A program made the translations under genes and the position numbers. Shown here piece by piece: positions 25,054-38,920 of a stretch of DNA of 64,000 nucleotides. The stretch lies in contig JAQOOI010000074.1 of assembly GCA_028554645.1 (NCBI GenBank), forward strand, positions 868,001-932,000. The letters run 5' to 3'. Within the stretch, counting starts at the first letter, position 1; each line of letters opens with the position of its first letter. The DNA comes from Omphalotus guepiniiformis. Its lineage: Eukaryota; Basidiomycota; Agaricomycetes; Agaricales; Omphalotaceae. The notes beneath the pieces were generated by a model, which was not told where the DNA came from, made no database searches, and worked only from the letters and a program-made list of their open reading frames with translations.

Positions 25054-25434
25054 CTAATGAGTGAGATACTTTCTGCCCTTGAGCAATCGTCTGGCAAGAA
25101 TTTTCCTGCCACTTTTACTGCGTTTCCTGGCGAGGAACCCGTGCCTCCGCTTTCTCTTCCTTTGCGAAGGTTGATATTCAGCCCCCATCTGAGCGAATCG
25201 TACTTGAGGTTGGAGCGACCTCAAGATGAAAGAGGAAGCTATGGACATAGGTAGAGACGAGGACGTGGTTGTCGAGGAAAGCAGTGAGGGTATTGGGCGT
25301 ACTAGTGTACGGAGAAATGAGCTCGTCGTCAGGGATTGCCTAGCAAGAGACATAGACGAAAGGCTAGACGATGCATTGAGATTCGAAAGAGGACGGGAGA
25401 GAAGCTGAGCTAGGGCAGTTGGTATGCGAGGCAT
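25054..25434 (-). CDS. MRPL34: Mitochondrial ribosomal protein bL34m
   Basis: 126 aa from [10 protein letters not shown]. The N-terminal ~80 residues are Ser/Leu/Arg-rich with few acidic residues, consistent with a mitochondrial targeting sequence. The C-terminal ~45 residues carry the bacterial L34 signature ([20 protein letters not shown] followed by [15 protein letters not shown]). bL34 is a small basic protein of the large mitoribosomal subunit. The open frame continues upstream of this ATG, but 25434 is preferred because the upstream frame overlaps the divergent alanyl-tRNA synthetase gene 5' region. No intron is present. Confidence 0.9.
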   Translation of the reverse strand: MPRIPTALAQLLSRPLSNLNASSSLSSMSLARQSLTTSSFLRTLVRPIPSLLSSTTTSSSLPMSIASSFILRSLQPQVRFAQMGAEYQPSQRKRKRRHGFLARKRSKSGRKILARRLLKGRKYLTH

Positions 25435-25536
25435 TTCTTCCCCTCCAAAACATAAAATACGAAGAGTTGGAGGGTAAAACTGCCGGACCGACTGCCGGAA
25501 TATTCCACTGGTGAGTAGCACGTGACTTACTGACCC

Positions 25537-29127
<3,591 letters not shown>

Positions 29128-29541
29128 TTCCTTGTATTTTGTGCGTATCGTATGATGTGAAGGTAATAATTTGGCTTGAGGCACACATCCCTTAACTATA
29201 AATAAAGAAATAATCAACCCGTCGAAGTGTAAAAACTATTGTTGACTCGTGCTTGCTACCAGCTTTGACGAAACGCCATTGCCAAACATAATGACACAAC
29301 GACATCCCCACTTTCTGTGTTGTGGTAACTACCGCGACCCCAAGACCTCAACAGCGACGACGTTACACACGAGGTAGGTGTTCTGCTTCACTTCCAGTTG
29401 GTGCGGATGCACCCAGGTTATGGTTCTGTGCCACTCATTGGCTAATTTTGAATGGAAAATGGGTTGGATGGACTTGGGTTGAGGCGGATGACCTTGCTTG
29501 TGCGGAATATAAACACTGACTTTTCTCGGCCCCCTACAGCC

Positions 29542-30183
29542 ATGTCTCTCGTCGTTCCCGAAGCCCACCAACAATTCCAGGTTAGCAGCATTTCCCTTGC
29601 GCGACTCTTCCTGTTCTGACCCGTACATGTTCGTGTTTAGCACATTCTTCGTCTCCTCAACACCAATGTTGACGGTAAAAGAAAAATCATGTACGCCTTG
29701 ACCGAGATCAAGGGTGTCGGTCGTCGGTACTCCAACATCGTGTGCAAGAAGGCTGATGTGGATCTCAACAAGCGGTCAGTATGAGCATGCTGAATTCTAG
29801 TGTCTATTTACGAGATTGGAATCTGTTTTCTAGTGCTGGTGAGCTCAACTCTGATGAGCTTGAGCGAATCGTAACCATCATGCAAAACCCCACACAATTC
29901 AAGATTCCTACATGGTTCTTGAGCAGGCAAAAAGACATCGTCGATGGCAAGGATTACCAGATCCTTTCCAACGGTGTCGATTCTAAGCTTCGTGATGATC
30001 TTGAGCGGTTAAAGAAGATTCGGGCACATCGTGGTCTGCGACACTTCTGGGGCCTCCGTGTCAGAGGACAGCACACAAAGACGACTGGTACGTAATTGCA
30101 CTTAAGTCTTTGGTATCGTAGCACTGACGCTTCATGTAGGTCGTCGTGGAAAGACCGTTGGTGTGTCGAAGAAGCGTGGTTAA
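29542..30183 (+). CDS. RPS18: 40S ribosomal protein S18 (uS13)
   Basis: Component of the small cytosolic ribosomal subunit head. The model join(29542..29580,29641..29774,29834..30087,30140..30183) yields 156 aa, the usual length. Sequence blocks include [71 protein letters not shown] and [20 protein letters not shown] with the C-terminal [13 protein letters not shown]. Introns are short and GT-AG. It follows ALA1 on the same strand after about 410 bp. Confidence 0.97.
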
Positions 30184-30548
30184 ATTACTTGCTGTTTCCT
30201 ATGTATCTGTGCCTCTTACAACACTGCATATGCTCATGTCATACTATGGTCATCTTGTCCGAATATGAGTACAAACCAGCTTTGAAAGTCCATGTCATGA
30301 GAGCTGGATCACACGCACTGAGCTGCGTAAGAATTCAAGCCAATTTTCGGAGTGTCTATTCGAACCTGGATAGTGCGTAGTCTATGTACATCGTTGTTCG
30401 TTGTTCTTCTGAAACCTAGTCCACGTAATCATATACAAGTCGTTTCTATCATGAATTTGAAAGCAGGAAGAGATATAAGATGGCATACTAGATGGCATAC
30501 CCGAGTGCTGTTAACTCGTCGAATGCACTGTATTAGCCCAACGGTCAA

Positions 30549-33531
30549 CTACACATCACTATCACTTGCGTTGCTATCACTCTCATCGTGACCCCAGACC
30601 GCAAACGCACGGTGACCCGTATGGTCGCCTGATCGGGAGCGAGAATGCCCCCGACCACGATTGCGACTACGATCATACACGGTATTGCCCACAGTAGGCG
30701 TCTTGACATTGTCTATCTCGCCTTCTCTATCCTTCGGTATGCGGCTCTTCCCACTCGCACGGCGGAAGGTGTACAGATCATCTCGAGCACCATGTCGCCC
30801 TAATTCGCCGTGATCATCAGAGGAATCTGACGCGTCAATTTTGAATTCAACATGGCGTGGGGAAGCGACGGGAAGGTGCGGTTCGGGGCCAGCATATCGA
30901 CTTGGTGAGTCGATCCCTGATCGCAGACCTGATCGCGAACGGGAGCGAGACTTGGATGAGCGCGGTCGCTGACTCCTCAAGGCGGAGGGTGCAAGCACTT
31001 TGTGCAAGTGCTCCTCGACAGTCATCTCGTGAGCCTTTTCACGGCCCAGACGCTCGTCTTTTGCTGTCAGGGCGTTGGTTACTGCCGCTGCCCCCAGACT
31101 CGCTGCAGCCTCAGGCGAGGAATCATCAATATCAAACTTGTCCTCCTCCTCCTCGTCCGACACCTCATCTTCCTCATCTTCCTCATCAAGTGCTTCGTCC
31201 TCTGCTGGGACTTTAACTGTCCCACTTTGCTGCTCGGACAGCTTGGTAGACTTTCTCCTTTTCTTCTCGTCGTCTGGGCCCTCTTCCACAACAACAAAAG
31301 ATTTCTGACGCTCTCGTTCATTCCATTTGAGCGTACGAGATATAGCATGGAACCAGTCAGTGGATTGCTTGTCTGCGCATACAGTTGGAAAAGGATATTT
31401 AGATGCCGTAACTTTTATGTGATCTCCCTCTGCAATATCAAAGTGAATCAATAAACGATACCGTAGAACAGAGAAGTTGAAGACCAACGTTTGAGCTCAA
31501 CTCGTCCCCGTCCATCAAAAGAAGCCCATGCAGTACTCCTTGAATTGTAAGGTACGCAAATGCGCAGTTCCATACTATCAGGCAGTAACATCGGGCGGAA
31601 CGACAACGTATGTGGGCATATTGGGGTAATCAAGATTGCAGGAATTTCAGGATGCGCAAGGGAACCTCCGGCGGACAACTACACAATCCGTCAGACACAC
31701 CGCATATATACATGGCTAATGCGGAAAAAACGTACTGAATATGCTGTTGACCCAGTGGGCGTTGAAACTGTCAGGCCATCAGCTTGTACGGTGGTCATAT
31801 GATGCTCATCGCCTGTTTATTAAAAGATCAGTGACATTTCAGTGATGAACAGTAGATATACCCACCGAAAAGCTCGAGAAGACTAACATAAGGACTCGGG
31901 CCTCTGTCAACGACGAGGTCGTTTAAAACTTCGAACGTCTCCACAGGTCTTGTGGTGAAACACATAATTTCCTTGTCTTTAACGGTCTTGCTACCGTCAG
32001 GCGCACTGAAACCCCCGGACCAACCGCCTTCAAGAGCTTCCCAGCCACCTTGCTCCACATTCCGCATCATGATCTCTCCGGTTTCACCTTTTTTTACCGC
32101 CTTCCGGCCCTTGACTTCATTTGTGACAGCCCGAAAGACTGTGCACGTAAACCGCATGCGCAGGTTGACACGGATACCATTATCAATGGCTGAATCCATG
32201 ACAGCTTGGTGGTCGGCAAAATCGAAGTTGGTAAGGAAACCAAGCGAACCGAGAGCAAATGATAAGACTGGAGGCACTATTCGTTGGAAAAGCCACGACG
32301 TGAAAAGCACGGTCCCGTCGCCTCCAAGCTGATGTGTAAATCATCAAGGGAGGAAATCATTGACTGTTGAAGGACGCTTACTGTTATAACAAAGTCGAAT
32401 AGGTGGGGGCTCTGACTACACATGCTACTGGTCCAATACCGCAATTGTCCCTCATCTTTGAGATTGAATTCCTCCTTTGTCCCAGAAGCTGAAGCCATGG
32501 AAGATAGAGAGTTGCTACTTGACGTCCGGCGCCGGGGAAAGGGAGTGAATAAATCAGGATAGTCCCTTTCGATGCCTGCAGCATCGAACCTTCTGGAATT
32601 ACGGAGCTGATTATCAACATATACTAGGATGAAATATTTTAATTGTAGTTTGTGCCAGTAAGCGAGGCGAAGGATACTTATACTACGAGACCACGTTTCT
32701 GTCCTGCCCTAGGTTTCAGCATGAGATATAACGCGAGTTGACGAGTGAGCTTGATCAATCTATTGTCTCTAGCTTTCGTGATGATGAGAATGTTTTGGAT
32801 GTTGGATCGAATTCGGGCTCGACCTACAAAAGACCAGGATATCAATTCATCTGCAATGGACATGAGCGTAGACATGACAGACCAAGTTGCTTGCTCATTT
32901 CTCTGACACCGACAGCAGTCTCGGCTAGTTGCCTTGTCAAGTTCCCCCCAAATTCATCCTCTTCATCCAGACTACTCAATAACGAATCTCGACCTGATGC
33001 GGAGGATATTGCTGTTGGAGAATCGTCGCAATTCTGGAGAGACTTGGCTACGCCGACGTCAGCCGAGTCACCGCCGTATATAGCGCGTTGTTTGTTTCGC
33101 AGCCAGTCCGTAAGAGATGCGCCCTTGTCAAGTTGTGAATGAACGAAACAAGGAGAATCTAGAGGTTGTCGCTGATGATCATGGTGGGCGTTGCCATTTT
33201 GAGACGGCATTCCAGATGAAGATACAGATGATATTGAGCTCGTTGTAGATGGAAGAGCGGAGGAAACACTTGAGGTCGGCGTAGCTGACTGTTCACGAGA
33301 CATATCATACTCCATAGCCATGGGAGAGGTACCGTTCTGAAGCTTTTTGGACCTCACGGGAGAGGTTTCTTCTAACACGATGCCCGAATTCCATCCTGAC
33401 TGATGCTCGAGCTGTAGCGATGAAGGCCGACTGCTTCTCCTGGAAAGCGAAGGCCGAATGGCGGCATCCGGCATGAAAGCTGGAGTTGTGGGAGGTGTCG
33501 AGAACGTCTCATATTCAGGAGAACGCGACAT
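30549..33531 (-). CDS. NAD+ kinase (ATP-NAD kinase) with long acidic/RS-rich C-terminal extension
   Basis: Phosphorylates NAD(H) to NADP(H). Model: complement(join(30549..31429,31489..31678,31736..31812,31866..32328,32382..32623,32684..32823,32883..33531)); the 32624-32683 junction is non-canonical as read (see findings). The N-terminal ~215 residues are Ser-rich and disordered. The catalytic core shows [20 protein letters not shown], the GGDG nucleotide motif ([15 protein letters not shown]), [37 protein letters not shown], and [21 protein letters not shown]. After [12 protein letters not shown] the protein continues for about 250 residues with an acidic run ([20 protein letters not shown]) and an RS-rich tail, longer than the core needs. 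It is transcribed tail-to-tail with RPS18. Confidence 0.93.
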
Positions 33532-33773
33532 TGCGGGCTAGAACACGGAACCTAGACCAGGAGAAGGGGAATTGGGAGAGATAGATTTGTTGAGAACAAG
33601 AATTAAATTCGGTGAGAGCATTTATCAGCCGCTACTGTAGTCCAGTCGTCTGGACTACCAATAAAATTTTACTCATGTATCAATCACATATGTAACAAAT
33701 TCCCCCTTGACATTGTATACAACCTCTTTCTAATCGTATTACATAGAGATACAATATACGTACATAATATTCT

Positions 33774-35147
33774 TTAGAAGAATACCGTGTCCCGCAGCAC
33801 AAACCTCTCCAGTTCACGGTAATCTTTACGGTCCTTTGCAATTGACCACAGCCACATATCCACTTCAGGCAGTTTGATGCCCTTCAGCCACGTAGGCTCT
33901 TCCATATTTTGTGCCGTTTCGACGATCATTTCACATGCATCTATAGCTGCCGCGCGCAGCACATATGCTTGATCTGGACTGAGGATTGGACCTTCCTTGG
34001 GAGGCGATTCGAGTTCGTCAATGTTAAGTGATGAAGGTGAAGGTACGCTTCCCAGCAGAGACGCCACCTTGTCAAGGGAACCAGCATTCGCAAAGGTTGA
34101 TGCCAATAGTGAGGAGTTCGAGACATCGATGATGCCTAGATGGATCAGCAATGAAGGTAGGACGTTGTCCGAAAATACAGGCACCCGGGACGTGTCAGGT
34201 ATGTGAAAAGGGGGAGTTGAACTTGCACCGAATCGAATAGCGATCGCATGAATCAAGAACAAGGCTTTCTTGAAGCAATACACAACTGATGAATCATCAG
34301 CTATCTTTACACCCGGAGAGTAAATGATCTCTACCTTGACCATTGACTACAGCCATATCTCGGAAGGCTGGTACAAATCGAACAAGCTGTGCAGCATCCT
34401 TATCAATATCATTTCTCCCTGGAGATGATGAGGCACTGACCTGTTCCAGGATGACTTCCACATCGCTTTTTTGATTTTGAGCAGCCCTCGCGCCTTCTTT
34501 TAGCGTTTCACTGACGAAAGCACCAAGATTGGGGTACCCTGCATCTACTAGTACCCTTCCAGTCTCGTTAAGCACCCGAGCAATCAACTTTACTAGCTCA
34601 TACAACGGTCCTCCAAGCTCACCCACGGTTACGCCAGGTATACTGTCGTGAGGCTTCTCGATATATACATTCACTCTCATCAGCTCTGCAATCTTTGCAT
34701 CAGTAATTTCCTGCATTCCTCTTGCGGAAAGTAGATCATCTTGCGTATCTCCTGCTAAAGACGAGATATACATGGAGAATATCAGGCCACGGATGCAGTC
34801 CCATGCACCTCGTCCTGTCTCGATGTGTAGCGGGACTCTGTATCCTGATCCAAAATTGAGTAGAGAGAGCACTGAAATAAGATTCAATTCGTCCAGAGAA
34901 GAAGAGAAGTTGAGAGGCAAAGCTAGACCATGAGAGCTAGAGACGCGCTTAAACGATGAGATGAATGCTGGAGATTCTAACAGATATTTAATAGAATCGG
35001 GGGTTATCTATAAGTCATAGATTGAGAAGATATAAGGTGCCGAACATGAGATCTCACCAATACGCCAGCGTTTTCACGGAGAGAACGAGCAGAATCTCGT
35101 ATAGATTGCAGGTAATTGCCTGAAGGTGGAAGACTCGGAGAGCCCAT
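33774..35147 (-). CDS. QNG1: Queuosine salvage protein, DUF2419 family (Qng1-like)
   Basis: Queuosine 5'-phosphate N-glycosylase/nucleosidase family that frees queuine for tRNA modification. Model: complement(join(33774..34285,34341..35007,35058..35147)), 422 aa. Conserved blocks: SIRDSARSLRENAGVLITPDSI at the N terminus, LDELNLISVLSLLNFGSGYR, FFKKA-like CFKKALFLIHAIAIRF, FSDNVLPSLLIHLGII, VLRAAAIDACEMIV and the C-terminal LPEVDMWLWSIAKDRKDYR. The splice used at 34286-34340 is a phase-1 solution that gives FRDMAVVNVVYCFKKA, slightly shorter than I recall for homologs. Its start is only 46 bp from the divergent Aim41-like gene. Confidence 0.92.
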
Positions 35148-35193
35148 CGCGCCGTCACATGACCTTCACCTTTCGATCTCAGCCACGACGTCG

Positions 35194-35891
35194 ATGAGCA
35201 GGCTGGTAGCTTTTGGTAGGCTGCTGCGGTTTTACAGTACTTCTGTTCATCCAGAAGCTGTCTCTGACATTCGTCAAGTTCTCAATGCACGCGTCAAAGA
35301 TGCAATGAAAGTGAGATTCATCGTCTTTTTTCCTTGTTTGTACACCGACATATGGGCATGAAGAGTAAAAATACGTTTGCATCGACCACTCTTCGTGTAA
35401 GTCTCCATTCTTCCTTAATTTTCAACCACTAACATTATCTACTAGTCGGTCATTGCAGAAATTAATGCTGCAGACAAAAGTACTCACGACAAGATATCTT
35501 CTTCCGCTGTAATAACTCTGCTTCGCAAGGCCACGGCTAGGAGGGTGCGCATGTTCAAAATGAATTTAAATGGACCCCCGACATATGCTCAACTCTTGTT
35601 AATACTCAGCATGATGCCGCTAGTCAATTTACGCAAGCCAAGCGACCTGACCTTGCGGAGAAAGAACTGCGCGAGGCTCTACTTCTGGAAGAATTTCTCC
35701 CGCCACTCATGTCTGAAGCAGAAATCGACCGCGTATTGCGCGAAACTGTGGATGGCCTAGCTCTCTCAGACATCGAGGACAAGCCTAAGGCCACTGGAAA
35801 GATATTCAAAGCCTTCTACACGAAAATTGATCGTTCTTTGGTCGATACGGATCTCGTCAAGAGTAGAGTAGACGTTTTACTGAAAACATGA
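35194..35891 (+). CDS. AIM41: Aim41/YqeY-like mitochondrial protein (GatB/YqeY domain)
   Basis: Model join(35194..35310,35364..35396,35446..35544,35610..35891), 176 aa. The N terminus MSRLVAFGRLLRFYSTSV looks like a mitochondrial presequence. The body has the YqeY pattern: DIRQVLNARVKDAMKSKN, TFASTTLRSVIAEINAADKS, FTQAKRPDLAEKELREALLL, EEFLPPLMSEAEIDRVLRET and the C-terminal KATGKIFKAFYTKID. Yeast Aim41 and bacterial YqeY are linked to translation or amidotransferase function through the GatB tail-like domain; the exact role is unclear. The 33-nt second exon has an AAG acceptor, a slightly weak site. The gene shares a very short divergent promoter with the queuosine salvage gene. Confidence 0.88.
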
Positions 35892-36053
35892 TATTGTTAG
35901 ACAACGATCTTGACTAGCGTTTCGAATTGTATCATACGATTGACGTTCCTTCCGTCGTATAAATGGATACATATTCAGCATCTACTACTCCGCATGACTC
36001 TGCAGGTGGAAATGATATTGTGCTGTAAGTGTCTGGAGCTACAGTACAGATGA

Positions 36054-38739
36054 CTATTGTGTCGATGTGCCTTGAATATCACTTCCGGCATTTACGGACC
36101 CCTCATTTCGTTCTTCACCAGCGGTTCCCTCCGTTTCCGTTTCCTTTTCCGTGACGGACGAGGTATGGGTTTGCGCGCTACCAGGTGAAGGCAGAGCGCT
36201 GCGCATCCTCATGAGGTCATCAATGCAACGATACGCCGCCATAGACACGTTTTCAAGAACCCTTAAACGTTCGTCGATAGCTTCCCTAGTCACCCTATCC
36301 ATTAGAGCCAGTTGTTCGTCAGTCAAAGTCGGCGGTAATGGAGGGATGGGGGTCGAAGATCGCGGTTCAAGATGAGAATTACTAGCTGCATCTGGTGATT
36401 GCGTTGGCTGGGGCAGCGTATGAGTGGCTGGGGCTATTGATGGTTGGTCACCCACGGAACTTGACTGTACATCGTATTCAAACAACGGAATTAAAACCGG
36501 GATATCTAGACGCTGAGAAGTCTCATCTGGTCTGGATGGCGATGATTGTGACTGTGAGGATTCGTTTGCGTGTGAGCTTGTAGGAGTGCCTGAAGAGGTA
36601 CTGTTTGTGTTTGAAGGAGTGATAGAAGAGCTTGAAGAGGGGCCTTGTTGAACGTGGCCAGAACTACCCATACGACGTGCTGCAGCGAGAGCTGCAGCTT
36701 CTCGAGGGCTTAAAGAAGAGTCTGCCGCCGTAGCGGGAGAAGCTGGTACAGTTGACTCTCCGCTGGGCGACTCCTCAGAAGAGTGGGCGCCCAAAGATCC
36801 GGGTGATTGCCTGGCGTCAGAAGGAGGTCTATCAGGCTCTTGACCGGGCTCATCATGATTGCGAGGCCAGGGCTGCCAAATTTCACCCGGTCCTAAGAAC
36901 CCTTCAAACTGATGGACAGGCTGAAGGGGCTGCTGCTGCTGGTTTTGCGGCAGATCCTGAGGATGTCCTTGCGCTCGATTCTGCAGCTGATACTGAATGT
37001 TGTATCGAACGACTACGACGCCTGGCTGCCCAGCAGCATTGCCAAAATTCTGCAACACCTGGGCAGGAGCAAGGGGTCCTGGAACGGGAGGTGGTGCTTG
37101 AACTCCGAACAGTCTACCGACGAGACCCAAGAAATTATTACCACCTTGCCCGTTTACGTTTTGAGCGCCTAGACCAGCAAGCGGGTTCTGCTGTGCTGGA
37201 GGGGCCACACCTTGCGGCGGGGGTGGTCCAGCTGCTTGGCGGTCTGTCGGCTGTTGTCCTTGCGGGGCATTATCTAGTACCGTCCTGCGGCTGAAAATGG
37301 TCAATTCAATGAGTAGACGGACCCCGAAAGCGAAGATGGATATTACCAAGTAGGACAACTCTGCTGTCTTTCCAGCCATGAACGGAGACAATGAAAGTGG
37401 AAGATATGACCACATGGTAATTTTTTAGGCGTCATATTTGGACCTTCGACGGGCGCTTGTGGAACATCAGCCGCTGGTCTGAGAAGTATCATTTCTTCGC
37501 GGCAAATAATGCATGTACGATCAGACATGGCTGCCATTTCTTCCTCGGACGCATCGGGGTATCGTTGGTCCATGTTACGGGTGGCGGTCTGATACCTGTG
37601 CAAGGCACGAAGCCTAGTGATGAATGAGCGCGCGGTAATGTAGACATCCCGAACGATATTGAGAGGAAGCCCATAAAAAGTGATGATGATCGTGAAGAAG
37701 ACGAGATAAGTCGTCAGCTTCAGAAAGTCTATTTCATTAGCGTCAGCAGCCTGAAGCGCATTTCTCGGGAAATGGAAAATCACCAGTGGCAAGTTCGATG
37801 TAAAAGACCCACATGCTCTTGTTCTCCCAAGGAGGAGCATTCTCTCCACCGCGCTGGCCCGCTCGCCGAAAGTCATACGCCGATAGGAGATACTTGGCGA
37901 TGGTATTGGTGACACTGGCCATCAGGATTCCATACTAGAAAACTAACCGTTAGTTTCAGAGGTAGATAACAGAGCGCTTATTATGGACCTACCTCGCTTG
38001 CAAATAACACCATTCCGCCTATGCCATTGTTAAGCGTACTCTCAACAGCGATCAAGAACATCAACAAATCAGTCATCCAAAGGACACTGAAAAGAACCGA
38101 CATTCGGACGTGAAACAGCAAGGGGGGTCCAGGATACGGCCTCTGGTCCATCTACGGAGTAGACAATATTAGCAAGTATAAAGAGCACGGCGGGATGTCT
38201 TTATTGACCCATTCGATCCGATCGCTTGCTAACCAATGGAACGACTTGACAAAGAGAAGGAACCCAAACATGAGAGCGAACGGGATGTCAAATTCATCGC
38301 GAAATATAGTGAAAGCGAGAAGAGACTCTGTGATGAAGAACCAAAGTCGATCATACAGCCTCTGTAACGAATCAATAGGAGGGCACGATAGAGAAGGAAA
38401 GCAGACGCACCTCGACCTCGTTAGGACGGAGGGAACCAAAGAAGATTCGCTGAACGATATGACCTCCCAGCAAAGCGAGTAGAAAGGTAAAGTTTGCCAA
38501 CACCTAGAAGCATGATAAGAGAGAGTAAGAGAGAAATGTAACGGACTGACGAGAACACTGCGACTACTCTTTGAGAGATATATGGCTACAGAGTAGAAAT
38601 TGCTGTGATTTTTGAGAGCATTAGCAACGACAGCCAAAAGGGCGAATATAGACAAAGTGGAATAAAGAAGAATTCTATGAGAAGTGAGGGAGGTCAGAAG
38701 GGCTTGAGATGAACGACGAAGAATGCGCTCGAGAGGCAT
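36054..38739 (-). CDS. HRD1: ERAD E3 ubiquitin ligase HRD1 (synoviolin)
   Basis: ER membrane RING ligase that ubiquitinates misfolded proteins during ER-associated degradation. Model: complement(join(36054..37290,37347..37728,37784..37934,37993..38151,38209..38361,38411..38503,38551..38739)), 787 aa, frame-consistent. The N-terminal ~300 residues contain multiple membrane segments (for example LYSTLSIFALLAVVANAL and LVFFTIIITFYGLPLNIVRD). The RING-H2 is CIICREEM then LPCGHIFHFHCLRSWLERQQ and SCPTCR, with the last Cys completed across an intron. The cytosolic tail is long, Pro/Gln/Ser-rich and disordered, as in other HRD1 proteins. Divergent to the amidohydrolase gene 180 bp away. Confidence 0.95.
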
Positions 38740-38920
38740 GATTGACGGTGGAGTCGGCGGACGCGGACTGCTGGCCCACATGCCTCCACCACGCGGCCTC
38801 CACGTCAACGGTCACACCGCTAATGGCGCTTATTTTGGCGCCCAACGAACCTTCTTATAAAGGCGCTGATGTTCGAAATGCAGTTCACAGCTTGAAGCGC
38901 TTCTGTAGTCCTCTTTCCGT

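Noticed and set aside
36752..37294. Plus-strand 180-codon open frame opposite HRD1
   Set aside because: It is the antisense shadow of the low-complexity Gln/Pro-rich HRD1 tail; no domain and no start context support it.
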